DNA of 64,000 nt from Choanephora cucurbitarum (Eukaryota > Mucoromycota > Mucoromycetes > Mucorales > Choanephoraceae): NCBI GenBank assembly GCA_025331435.1, contig JAIWNI010000003.1, positions 496,001-560,000 of the forward strand, given 5' to 3'. Of the stretch, positions 20,698 to 32,705 are shown piece by piece (position 1 is the stretch's first letter; each line of letters begins with the position of its first letter). The translations under genes were made by a program, and so were the position numbers. Under the pieces are notes generated by a model that saw only the letters and a program-made list of their open reading frames with translations, had not been told where the DNA came from and ran no database searches.

Positions 20698-22754
20698 TTA
20701 AGATGTCATTGCAAAGTATTTTTGAGTTGCACATAAGGCTTGATATCTTACATTGGGATCTTGATGTGTCATTAGCTCCATTATTCTTTGCTTAGCACCC
20801 AATGCCTGTAAGTATCTGTATGCTTTCGGTTTAGTTCATCATATCCAAGTTATACAAATGTATTTCTCAGCATAAAACCTTACTTTTTGCCATCTGTTGT
20901 GCTGTATTTAACATACTGACCAATATCGTGACAAGCAACAGCTAAAACAATAGGATCTGTTGATGAACTCAACAGACGAGAAAGCTGCCTAAGTTGATTA
21001 AAATACGTTAGAAGATTTTTCATCTCGATACGCTGTCGACATATTTTTGACACTTACTTTAACAGCAACTGATCGTTGTCATTGAGCTTATGCGCGTTCT
21101 GCTTCCAAAAGTTTTCAGAAGAATGAGAAGGACTCCACTGCAGCATCCCTGTTTCAAGTTCAGAAGCATACACCTCAAAAGTACTACAACAATAAGAGTG
21201 CATGAAAGAATCAGTTTAAACCACGCACATCCTTTCTTTTTTTACCAATTTACTTACGTCAAGCTCTGAAAACTCTTTTGTAATTCTTCCTGGACAAAGG
21301 CAATGTCCTCAGTTATCTCTTGATCATTCCATTTACGAGTACCAAGATGCTCGCAAAGCGGCAGCAACTTGGCAACCAACATGGCAGGTATGTTCTCAGC
21401 AGGTGCTTTTTCTATCAAATTCTAATTTCTTTTTGTTTCAGTACCTGATAATCTAATCTGTAACTAGTCAGGAAGCTACCTTAAAAGTGGCAATAACTAC
21501 CCGGACAACTTTCTCTTTGACTGCAAACTTGGCTAAGCTGACAAGTGTTGGAATAATACGACACTTTCTTTTTTTGTATACGAAGCATACATCAATAAAA
21601 TTTAACTCTTCTAAACGCAAACAAACATACCTGTCCAAGTTTTCAGCAATAGTCTTGTTAAACGTCAAGAGCCAAAGAGCAAACATGATTTCATAAGCCT
21701 TTTGGGGACCGGCGTTTTTCTCTTGGGTTTTCTTCAAGATGTTTACAAGTGAGTCAATAGCATGTGTCGTTTTCCAAAAGGCTTCTCTGTACTCTGGTAT
21801 ATGAAACAAAGCATCTAGTATCTGAATGTTCAGATCAATAGTGTGCTGATGCGGGCTTTGAAGTTGAAATGTGATCCATCTGAAAAATTCATATATATCG
21901 ATATCACGTTGAGACGTAGAACTTTTTGCCAAAAAGAACAAGATTAGCATATATGATTGAACCATTTGCCGCTAATTTCTCTACCAGATTAATAGTGTCA
22001 AAATCTTGCTGGATTGAATACCAATAAACTCATCTCCAATTCTAAGCGCTCTGTGTGTTTCATAAATTAATTTAGATATGAAGTATATTTTCCTAAAAGA
22101 AAACCTACTTGTGAAACGGACCAAACGGGAAATCAGTCACTTTGCTACCGGCTTGATGGAACAGCTCGATACGCTCTTCGTGCTCTATATTGGAGAAGGA
22201 ATTATAAGTACCAATTCGCTGCAATAGTCAGCAAATGCACTGATTACCATCTAACATGTCATGTATCAAAACAAGTACTTTCTGAAGTGCGTCCACTCTA
22301 GCTAGCTTATGCATCAAATCCAAATATAGAGCTGCATAATATAAGCCATGCTAGATAAAATGCAAAATCACGGTTCTAATCACGAGTAATATCTTTTCGT
22401 AGCTCTTTCTTACTTCAGCCATGATAGGCACAAGTTCTTCTGCTGGCTTATTCTCAACATGTTCAATCATAGCTACTTCGTCTGCAGTAATCAATCCAAT
22501 CTTTTCGTATTCCTGTGATGAGACAAAGAATATCAGACTATAAGTATACTGACAAGAGAAAAGGCACAAATACTTACGCTCCAAGGTACTACAGTTTCTT
22601 TAAGTGCTTTAAGTTTATCATCCAAATAAGGATGCGATATGATTGTTGTTCGTATCTCTTCAATAAGCTCGTTCTGTGCTAACAATTGAACATCAGATAC
22701 AGCACTTTTTTGGAGTTGAACATATGTATCACTATGTTCGACAGCAGACAACAT
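20698..22754 (-). CDS. VMA13: V-type proton ATPase subunit H
   Basis: Eleven minus-strand exons, 22578-22754, 22384-22512, 22248-22350, 22109-22184, 21985-22050, 21631-21921, 21480-21567, 21258-21421, 21058-21183, 20884-20988 and 20698-20815, close in phase to 480 residues; yeast Vma13 has 478. Family blocks include [80 protein letters not shown] and the ending [20 protein letters not shown]. Subunit H is the HEAT-repeat regulatory part of the peripheral V1 sector; it activates the assembled pump on vacuoles and silences free V1. Exon 4 must begin at 22184 after CCAATATAG; using the nearer AG at 22219 breaks the frame. Confidence 0.94.
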
Positions 22755-22830
22755 GACGAAAAAAAGGGGGAGCAAGTGGAGAGAATGAAAAAGAAAATGT
22801 GTAAAAGTTCCTTTGGTTTCAATTGTCCGG

Positions 22831-22840
22831 CCTTTATAAA
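22831..22840 (-). promoter_or_regulatory. TATA box of the subunit H gene
   Basis: The minus strand reads TTTATAAAGG here, about 80 nt upstream of the ATG at 22754. Its position and sequence fit a core promoter element. Confidence 0.4.
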
Positions 22841-23077
22841 AACAAACAAAAAAAAAGGCGGTCATGAAAGGGGTAAAACTGTCAGAGATTGTCATTAAAG
22901 ATAAAATGGGAATTGATGGTTTATTTTTTTGTATTATTGAAGTGATAAATAAGTAAAGTATTATGAGATGAATAAGAGTAGTAAACTAATGGGTAAGTGA
23001 GAAGCATTATACATGTTTTGCACGTACACACCAAGGCTCTATAAAGTGTGCAGAGGACATTTAAATAAAATTCGAAT

Positions 23078-24464
23078 TTATGCAGATGCAACAACAGCAG
23101 CAGGAGCAATCTCGGCAATACTGGTTTCCTTTACTTCAGATTCCTCTTTCTTCTCTTCTTCCTTCTTTTCCTCTTCTTTGCTTTCTTCCTTCTTGGGCTC
23201 TTCAATCTTTTCTTCTTCCTTCTTTTCCTCTTCTTTGTTTTCTTCCTTCTTTTCCTCTTCTTTGCTTTCTTCCTTCTTAGGCTCTTCAACAACAGCCTTC
23301 TTAGACTTCTTGTTGCTCTTTTTGGAGAAGAGCTCGGTTAACTTTCCAAGTGGAGATGAAGGACGAGTAGTAGGAGGAGTGGTAGTGAGAGCAGCAGGCT
23401 CTTTGGGAGCTTCCTTAGTAGAAACGGGCTCTTCAACGACCTCTTCTTGCTTGGGCTCTTCGATAACAGGCACTTCTTGAGAGGCTTCAGGTTCAGGGGT
23501 AGCATCTTGTTCTACTTCTTCCTCTTCCTTAGTTGTAGGGATTTGAGGAACGGAGTCAGATTTCTTCTTACCAAACAACTTATGGATGAAAGATTGGCGC
23601 TTGTTTTGATTGCTAGTAGCAGGAGCCTTTTCAACTGTTTCAGTGACGGCTTCGGCAGCTTCAGTGATAGTTTCAGTAGCAGCTTCAGTGGCTTCGGCAG
23701 CAGGAGCTTCAGTGACTTCTTTAACCTCTTCTTCCTTCTTTTCTTCTTCAGCTTTAGGCTGTTCTTCTTTTTGGATTTCGATATCGGTTTCAATAGGTTG
23801 AAGTTGTTCGATTTGAGGCAATTCAGTATTGACGGGAGTAGTTTGTTCTTCTTCAACGACGACTTCTTCATCTGTCTTGTTGGGAGTGGTAGGCTGTCGA
23901 AAGAATAATATTTAGTTTAATTTTTTTTTAATTTCAAGCTGATCTCACCTTAGACTTGAAGAAGCTAAAGCCCTTGGAAACCTTCTTAGGTTTTTCTTCG
24001 TTGGTCTTTTCAGCTTCCTTGCTTTCAGCTGGAGCTTCTTCCTTCTTAGGCTCTTCCTTCTTGGGCTTACCAAAAGGATTAAAGATGGTACGGCGCTTAG
24101 AGAGCTTAGTGGCAGCAGGCTTTTCTTCAGCAGCAACTTCGGTAACAGAAGTTTCAGTAGTAGCAGCTTCAGCAGTAGCAGCTTCAGTATTAGTAGCTTC
24201 AGCAGTAGCAGCAGAACCAGTAGCAGTGGAATCAGTAGCTGGCTCTTCAACCTTCTTTTCCTCTTCCTTTGCTTCTTGCTCAACTTCCTTCTTTTCCTCT
24301 ACATTTTCGGGTTCTGTAGCAGGAATTTCTTCGTTGGCTACAGATTCTTCCTTAGTTGTGGTTTCTAATGTAGCAGTAGCGTCATTAGTAGTTTGTTGAG
24401 GCTCAACAGTAGTGCTGTCGACGGTAGTTTCGACAGGAACAGTGTTAGTAGGTTCAGTAGACAT
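23078..24464 (-). CDS. Lys/Glu-rich disordered protein with three basic-aromatic patches
   Basis: Two exons, 23949-24464 and 23078-23893, joined by a phase-0 intron, give 443 residues. Nearly all of the chain is low-complexity: Thr/Ala/Glu stretches and many EEKKEE-type runs, ending in AEIAPAAVVASA. Set in it are three short blocks alike in style: KRRTIFNPFGKPKK, KRQSFIHKLFGKKK and PLGKLTELFSKKSNKKSKK, plus GFSFFKSK before the intron. These recurring basic plus Phe/Leu segments may bind membranes or acidic partners while the rest acts as a flexible linker. No family is recognised. Long opposite-strand open frames here are shadows of the biased composition. Confidence 0.82.
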
Positions 24465-24525
24465 TTCAAAAAAATCAAAAGATGAAGAAAAAAGTTAAGA
24501 GGCACAAACATAGCATCTGGTTGCC

Positions 24526-24534
24526 TTTATATAA
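24526..24534 (-). promoter_or_regulatory. TATA box of the Lys/Glu-rich gene
   Basis: The minus strand reads ATTTATATAAAGG about 65 nt before the ATG at 24464, a good TATA-type core promoter match in sequence and position. Confidence 0.45.
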
Positions 24535-26884
24535 ATATGTATTCCATTATCTTGTAATACACACGAGTGTGTTACTATAGTTGGAAAGAGAGGAGCTTAT
24601 GCTCAAATAAGGAGTTGGATTTCATTTTACCCAAGTAAAGAACTTGGGAGAGGGGAAGGATCATGTAGTAAAAAGAGGAGTTCAGATGTATTTGTATTGA
24701 GGTAACACAAACTTGTAACATTAGTATGCAACAAGTCATAGCTAAAAAAAATGATAAAATGAGGTTTGTTTCCTATATTAGTGGCCTGTCAACAAACACA
24801 CTTTTATATCGTATCATATACAAGCCCTTTTGTTGCCTTCTTTTCTTTATTTGAGTCGAATCAGCTTTTTTATCAGTCTGTTTTTCTGATTTGATTTATG
24901 CTCCTATTAACTTTTCGTTGTTAACTCTCATAGTACACTTCAAGGTGGCGCATTGTTACAAAACAAGATCGATATACTGCCATCTATGACACTGTTTGTG
25001 TTTCTGTAAAGAACAAAAAGAACTGACTCATTGTTGTTTATTAGTACATTATTAGCGGTTACTGAATTATGTTTCTCTCCTGCGTGCAATCTATAAAAGG
25101 TGTGCACAATATCTTTTTGATTGAAAAAGCGGCATCTAGGAGGTATCACAATTTTTTTTGAAGGAAAAACGTTTCTAAATTTTCTGTCAAATGATAAACA
25201 CAAAGCATTTTTCTTTTCTATTATGCCTCTTGCCTGTAAATTCTATGGTCTGTATGCATGATAAATATAATGGTTATGACTGAATCTGTTAATACTTGTT
25301 GAGTCCTCATTCTGACTTGATAAACATGAACACATTAGAAAGAAAGACACTCGATTTTAGTGCACTGATCCACCTCACATCGGCACTAAAAATAAATGTA
25401 TTTTTTGATCCTGTTGTACAGGCAAAATTGAAATTAGGTGCAATAATAGCTATTAAAATAAATACACAAAACGTGTCTTGTTCTTTTTAATCTTCTACTA
25501 TTGTATTTATATACCTTGCAAGCAAGCAAAAATAAATCAGGCGAGGCAGGTTAGAACATGATCAGTGCTTTCAAGTTGATCTTCATTTAAAAAAAAAAAG
25601 GAGTGACTTTACAGACAAGCTTATTATCACTTCTTAACATATTATTTTTTGCAGAGTGCATTTCTTGTTTTTTTTCTGCATGATTCTTTACAAGGAAATT
25701 TCCAGGTAGTATCAAGTGCTGATCGCTCTCTCAGGTTCCAAACCATGAAAGTTGCAAAATGCTCAATGTCATTTTTCTTTCTTGATTATGTATTTGTCAC
25801 TTGATTAGGAACCCTCTCAGTAAGTTTGTGCTTATCTTTTCAACTCAGTTTGAATGACTGAGATAAGTAACTGATTTCACGAAGAGCAAAAATGCTTCTA
25901 GACACCCATATTGTTTTGATCTTTTTTCATACTTAGTCCTCTTTTACATTGCTTTAAAAAGAAAAGCCTATTTCTATTGTTATCTGTACTCCCATAGTCA
26001 TGCACACACTTACTACTGGAGGAAAAGAATCCAAATTGTCTTTATCTTTAAATATCGTATAAACTTAAGGCTGTAATCAGGCAAATCAGAAGGAAAAAAC
26101 ACTTTTGTCCCTTTTTCGTCTATCTTGATCTGTTTCTGTTTGATTCTGGCTTTAAATATCATATTACTGTTGCTTTCAACATTTAAAGGTACACTTTTGG
26201 CAAAATCAAATGTGACAAGGGCACGTTGAGAAATAACAAGAAATTGCAACACAAAACTTGAGCTTTAGACCGAGATATCTTGAGTTGTTTTTAAGATTAA
26301 AACGATACTTCGACAAAGAAAAGCAGAGCGTTGTACTCGAAGAAATAGTATCATTGTCCTTTTGGAAAACGATGTTACACGAGTTAGAAACAAAAAGACA
26401 TTGAATGCCTGTACAAAAGAGTGTTTTGGCATTAAATTGCATCGCGCTTCTTTGCTCTTTACGAAACGATAGTAAAGATAATAGCAATAATAATATTGAA
26501 GTCTAGAAGCAAGTAGAAAAGAGAACTAACGCCCTACATCTGTACTTATTTTATTGTTGTTGTCCAACCTACCATCTGTCCCTACTAGTCAATTCAAAAG
26601 CTTTACTTATTTGGTTTCCACTCTTCACATTTGCCTGGATGCAAGACGAATCATGTTTACTGAACCAATAGTAGTGAAAACAATACTTTAAAGTACGACA
26701 GTAATTGAAGAATTGTGCAATAAGTTTGTTGCTTTGCAAAGAAAAAAAGGGGAGGGGTAACGAAGACAGTATCTCATCATGCTCGAAATGAACTGTTGGA
26801 TGTAGCTATTTCCACAATTAGATGCAAGTGCTATTGGTCCATGGATATACTTACAAAAAAAATGATGTTTTATTTGACATTCAA
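24535..26884. other. Gene-poor spacer
   Basis: About 2.3 kb of AT-rich sequence with only short, biased open frames on either strand and no paired splice sites or family motif. The left part is upstream of the Lys/Glu-rich gene and the right end is the 3' flank of the glutamate-cysteine ligase gene. I see no RNA gene or repeat family. Confidence 0.4.
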
Positions 26885-29156
26885 TCATGGAGCAAAGTCG
26901 CCTAGTAATTCTACAGGATGATATTCACCTTTACCTATTTGGTCAGCTCTCTTTATAAGATCATAAGTAATTTCAGATGAAACAACAGAATCATGCTTAT
27001 AGTCAGGATGGTTTCGCACAAATTGGCGAATGTAAGCGGCGCCAGTCATGAGCTCGCCACTTGCTCTCTTACTGATCAGACTGAGATAAGATGATAATTT
27101 ACAGCGAGTTTCGATATCGATATTTGTACTGTTTAAGTAGCTACGAATCAAAGGAACAAAGCCAGGGAAGCCATTCTCCTAGTGTCAAGAAAGAAGAAAA
27201 GTTAGCATGCATAAATAATTTGATTGTTCTGTCATGTACGTACCTTTCCATTCACAATTTCATTCATTGTCATTAACTCATAAGCATCTTCATCCTCCTC
27301 ATTACCTTCCATAGATGGGCGTTCACCTCCAGATGTACGTACGGAGAATACGTTTTTACGGAAATAGAACTTGTCATTCAACACAGCATCTCGCTTATGG
27401 GCAGTTTGCATGTTGGCATCTACTTTGGATATAGGGATGTAAAAGTTGAGACCGAAACTCAAGATGACTCGAGTCAGTAGCACAATAAAGACAGAATAAG
27501 CAGCATTCTCAAAATCAGACAACTGAACTTCCATGCTTCTGAATTCGACACGCCATCCGATAGTGGAGTTTGGTGGTGGCGGTTTGAATCGCATGGTCTG
27601 CCAGTTTGTGGATTGAAGATTCTAGCACTTGACAGTGAGCCGCTGGAACAATCAACCACAATACATTTGTTGCGCTGCCTTACCTCGAAATGATCTGAGC
27701 TTTCTTTATCGTCTACATTTAAAAGCTCCTTGAAGATTACAAGAGGATCACGGATAAACAAATGTGCAACATGCTTAGCCAGTTTTTCATCAACGTTGTC
27801 TTTTCTTAATTCATCATAAATAGCTTTATCGTAAACCAAATCAATATCGTCGTATTTTGCTTTGTAAGTTGCGTCGTTTGATAAATAAGAGTCGATCGAA
27901 TCATATCGAGATTTGTTGATGACAAATCGAGAATTTTGCAAGGGCTGGCTATGTGTGTTAATTTCATATACAACCAAGTAGTATAAAAAGACTAACCTTC
28001 AATCCTCTTTCTTCAGGAGTTCTGTCATCGACGCTTGAAGAAATGACATTCCATCGAGCATCAACATCGGCCAGGTAGCCACGGTATATAGGTGAGTTAG
28101 CAGAAAGTGCCATCATTAATGGCGCAACAGGCGCAAGTTGATCGTAAAGTCTTCTGGCTTCATCAATGTTACATGCTTGAAACGTGATCTGCAAGCAGCA
28201 GCATCCCATACCAAAAGCCATTGCATCCATATATATGATCTGGTAAAGCAGCACCTTCTTTGGCCTCCTTGTCATGGTCGAACAAATTACGGTCCCAAGG
28301 AATTGTGGGGTCAATAAATGGTTTGGGTGTATTTGTATCGTGGAAAACAGGCATATTTATCTGAACTTTGGATCCTCTGCGACGTCGAATGTTGGCAGTC
28401 AATGTTCTATTTAAAAAGAAAAATTAGTATCAAAGTTTTCTAACTTTCTTGAAAAAGAAAATCTTACGGGAATCGTGCATGAGGATTGATGATTTCATCA
28501 GGAACAAATAAACTTTGACAAGCCTTGCCGTTGGGCTCATGATCAGGATGCGTTTCATGGGGGCAACCTAGACGAGGATAATTGACTAATGTTACAGCAC
28601 GCTCATCAGGATTCATTGCAGCATGGGCCATCTTGCGTCGCAATTTCATATTTGTTTCTACACCGATAAGATCGCGGAAAGTAGCACCATAAGGCACACC
28701 AGGTGTACCTTCAATCATATAGCGACCATACTCAGGTCTCCAAAGAGCATCAGGTGCCTGTCTGATAAAAAGGAGGAAATGTAAACTAGAGCCAGCTATC
28801 TTTTCATTCTGACTACTTACTCTACAGTTCCTGCCAAAAAGTCCTGTTCTGGCTTTATTAGTTTATCGAGGATATCAAAAGCACGAAGTGATAGTTTGGT
28901 ATTCTTTTCTTGTTCGTCGACTTTGACGACTATGTATTCAATCTATGCCGAGAGTTTTTTTTAAGCTACTTACGAAGCAAGCAAGCAAAGAAAAACCAAA
29001 ATTTACCTCGTCACCCCATAGCAAGGCTTGTTTTTGTCTATCTTTTTGACTATGGTATATATTCAAGAATTGCTTAATACCATGTTTTCGAACATGGTCG
29101 GCATATTCTTTTGCTTCTATCCAAGGAAGAGGTGTGCCAAGAGATAAGAGACCCAT
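26885..29156 (-). CDS. GSH1: Glutamate-cysteine ligase, with an apparent 2-nt frameshift
   Basis: Seven minus-strand exons, 29007-29156, 28821-28942, 28468-28761, 27997-28406, 27684-27944, 27244-27621 and 26885-27178, give about 636 residues if one 2-nt gap is allowed. The enzyme joins glutamate and cysteine, the first and limiting step of glutathione synthesis in the cytosol. Family blocks: [98 protein letters not shown] and [19 protein letters not shown]. In exon 4 the frame passes from LPDHIY to MDAMAFG only if two bases are added at the CATATATATGG run (about 28231-28241). Either the sequence lost one AT unit or this allele is truncated. Everything around it is intact. Confidence 0.9.
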
Positions 29157-30946
29157 ACTTTGCGCGTAACAATGTGTATTGTAATAGAAAGAAGAACAAT
29201 CGTAATTTGAAAATTAACAGACAACTTAAAAAGCCACCGCTTATTCGTGGCAAATGATCTAAGAATTTGTCAGCAAGATGCACTTAAATCCCAGATCAGT
29301 TTTGATTTCATGACTTTACGAATTTGAACAATACATGGTATATCTACTGTATCATATATAATAGAAAAGACAAAAATTTTTCCAAGCAGGCTTCAAACGG
29401 AAGAAAAGGTAAATATACAATAGGAAAAAGGTATTATTGCAGAGTTCCTAAAGATTCAATTTATCAGGATTAACTGAATTTGCTTTCTGTATTACAAGAT
29501 GCAGTAAAAAAACTCCACATCAAATACTAGCATTGTTCATGCAGCCTGACTGAAAGAGAGGACATCAATCAGTCTTGTGTTTATTCAAAGCTTGCTTGCA
29601 ATACTGAGCCATGTATACAACAAGCAAACGCTTGCTGAACTGAGAAGTGTTTGAGAACATCGATTCAGTCTCTTACTGAAATGAGTTATCATCAATTGTA
29701 CTGTATTTCTGTGATCATAACTGCTTTGCCAGTGTTTGTTAGTTACCCTCCTTCTCTTTCTTTTGCTAAACTGGAAAGCTATCGCTTTTGAAATTGCAAG
29801 TGAAGCAAACATATGTTTGTTTGTTTGTTAGTGTTTTTTTCTTCTTGTTTCATGATATGCCATAACCTCTGTTTGCAAGTAACTGCACAGATTACTCAGA
29901 TGATATATGTTTAGCAGTAGGAAGAGTTAAGCCTAAAGATGATGCCTTCTTTTAAGCAAATAATATCTATATATAAGCAGAAAATGTCCTTCAAAGGCTT
30001 ATTATGTAATACATGTTTGCTTAATTCATTGCTCAAATGAATTACATCATCAATCCAGATATCAAGCCCTTGCTTGTACTGCAACAAAAGGAATGTGTCA
30101 AAATAAAAAGCGAGGAAAATTTTCTCCATAGCCTGCTAAGTGCGGAGGAAAACAGTTCTGCTAAAAGTAGTACAATGGTCAAGACGTCAGCAGACAAGGA
30201 GGGACAGAGCTGTCCTATATTGAGCTGATATATGTTTGTTACTCAACTTTTATCTATAGCAGTAGCATATTAAAAGAAGGCATGATTGATTGGGGAAGCG
30301 CCTTTGTTTTCTGCTACTTAATAGCTGCTATTGCCTTTGTATTGCTTTGCAAATTAAGCTACTTTACTCGATCAACACTATTTGTTGTTTGCTTGTCAAA
30401 TTTATTTATTGTTATACAGTTACATTGATAGCTAAGTTATCAGGTTCCTGCATCAATAAGCATGCCTGATTGCATTTTAGTAAGTAAGGCATCTTACATT
30501 GATTTAAAGTAATTTCATGTTATTTTTCAAAGCGATGCTCAGTGACTAAAATAAACAAACTTTCGCACGAATAAAATGCAAGGAATATACTTGTGTTCTT
30601 CTCAATCACCTATCTGCTTACGGTACATTTCATAGCTCGTTCTGTTACATTGTATACGGCGACCATGTTTAGATTGTAATCATTATATACTAGCTAAATT
30701 TTTGCTTTCTTTGGAATAAATCTGTCTTTCTGAAATAAACGAGCTAAAGTTGCTCTTGGGCTAAAAAAAAAGGCACAAAAGAATTAAATTTGTCGCTCAG
30801 AAGAGAAATGGATTTGATTGGTCTAAGCAAATGCAACATGAAATGAAAGGCCTGCCATCTTATACGAAAAATTCTGATTTCACTCCGCTTTACTCTACTT
30901 TTGCTTCTTCCTCTTCTCTTTTCTACATATTCTTTTAGCCAAAGAA
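29157..30946. other. Spacer between divergent GSH1 and ceramide synthase genes
   Basis: About 1.8 kb separates two outward-facing genes, so it should contain both promoters. It has a (TTTG)n run near 29815-29829 and many AT-rich tracts. No coding frame is convincing. The CT-rich stretch just before 30947 is a likely leader of the ceramide synthase gene. Confidence 0.4.
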
Positions 30947-32329
30947 ATGGCGAAACACACTCCACAAAAGAGCGCGCTAAACAAAAAAGCCGAGAGGAAC
31001 TCGCTGAGTGATCTTTCCAAGTACTTGGCTGATCATCAGATTGGTATGTTTTTCCCTGCTCTTTCTTATCACACATATTTGACAGTCAGAGAAGTAAAGA
31101 TGAATACTGACTATTTGTCTCGGTAGAAATTCCTTTGAAAGTCATTGGTTTCATTTTATCGGGCTGTCTCCTTCGATTACCCTACTTTCATAACTTTGTG
31201 TTTATCAGCAACCAACGAAGTGACGGTCGATTTGAAAAGAGCTTTTGGGACTTGGCTTTTCTGTTTTTTTATATTTGTGTGTTCACCGCTCTTCGGGCAG
31301 CCACAATGGATTATGTATTGATCCCTTTAGCTAAATGCGCCAACGTATCTGCCAAGAAGTATCAGAGATTTGCCGAACAATCATGGTCGTGTTTATATTA
31401 TGGTTCTGCATTTGCTTTTGGTACCGTAAGTTGATATTGATTTTCACATCCTGATGTATTATATGGAACTTATCCGGTTTGTTTCGGGGCGAATGTGTTA
31501 TTAGTACGTTATGAAGGATGAGCCTTGGTGGTTTGATTCAACTTATTTTTGGCGCGATTATCCAGTCACCGATTATACAAAGTCATTCAAGTATTACTAC
31601 TTGGTACAATTTGCCTATTGGCTTCAACAGATTTTTGTACTTCAGATTGAAGCACCTAGAAAGGATTACAAGGAGTTAGTAATGCACCATATCAATACTC
31701 TGTTATTAGTCAGTCTTAGCTACTGTTGTAATTTCACTAGAGTGGGCAATGCTGTTTTTGTTTGCATGGATTTGCCTGATGCCTTCTTGGCAGTAAGTGA
31801 AAGTCTCTTTTTTTATTGTACTACTGATTTACAAAGCTGACTTTGACTTTTAATAGCTTGCCAAAACCTTAAATTATGCTTGCCCTGGATTGATTTGTAA
31901 CACTGTATTTGGACTTATGGTTTGCTCATGGATGTATTCTCGTGTATATCTTTATGGATGCATCATTGTATCAACTTTGACTGAACCTGAGCTTTATGTT
32001 CCTGTATTCAAGCTTGATCCTCTTAATGGCCATTGGTTTCCTTATTTTGTCAAGTATATTATTGCTGGTTTGATGATAGGGCTTTACTTCCTTATCCTCT
32101 TTTGGACAGTTATGATTTTCAAGGTTATATACAAAATCTGTACAGACACTGAGCCAAAAGATGTTCGCTCTGACGATGAAGATGAAACTGAAGATATCTC
32201 TATTGAGAAAATCGAAGGGTAAGAAAAAGAAAAATGTTGATAACATAGCTTTTTCTAATGTTCTTTTTGAATAGTGACCACTCTACACCTAAGCCAACAG
32301 CTAGAAACTTGAACAAGAAAGTTCAATAA
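30947..32329 (+). CDS. Ceramide synthase (Lag1/Lac1 family, TLC domain)
   Basis: Five exons, 30947-31043, 31127-31425, 31505-31792, 31857-32218 and 32275-32329, close in phase to 366 residues. After a short hydrophilic start (MAKHTPQKSALNKKAERNS) come several membrane segments. The Lag1 motif is in the middle: a double histidine in KELVMHHINTLLLVSLSYC (about 193-194) and VFVCMDLPDAFLA, the residues needed for N-acylation of sphingoid bases. ALRAATMDYVLIPLA and WWFDSTYFWRDYP also match the family. The tail is acidic (DDEDETEDIS) and ends in NLNKKVQ. It acts in the ER, joining acyl-CoA to sphinganine or phytosphingosine. There is no N-terminal homeobox-like domain, as usual for fungi. Confidence 0.93.
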
Positions 32330-32705
32330 TAATGTAGCATGTACACACTTTGTACATTATCTATCTTTTTTTTTCACCCATATTAATAGTTGACAATAAT
32401 AATCTTCTATTTTGTTTATAACTTAATTTGTTCACCTTAATACCTCACCAAAAGCAGTCGGAATATACAAAGAAATAAATACGTTGATAATAATAACAGC
32501 ACAATATTTACATGAAATCGGGTTGTTTGTTTATTGAGTTACAATCAAGACTTGCTACAAATTAGATAAAATCTTAATACATTTAAAATCACTTGTAAAA
32601 AAATACATAGTATATAAGTTGACATCAACTCGAATACAAATAGTTTTTTTTCATTCACTTTCTTTCTTTCCTTCCCGCAGACACATCTCATTTTTTTTCT
32701 GATTC
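32330..32705 (+). promoter_or_regulatory. Promoter region of the chitin deacetylase gene
   Basis: This holds the 3' flank of ceramide synthase on the left and the chitin deacetylase promoter on the right. TATATAAG at 32611-32618 lies 88 nt before the ATG, followed by a CT-rich leader (about 32642-32700). Confidence 0.5.

Noticed and set aside
22219..22247. Short 29-nt intron in V-ATPase subunit H
   Set aside because: Using the AG at 22219 shifts the frame; the acceptor at 22185 restores the conserved [10 protein letters not shown] sequence.
23013..24399. Long plus-strand frames rich in Ser, Phe and Leu
   Set aside because: Antisense shadows of the Lys/Glu-rich gene; its biased codons remove stops on the other strand.
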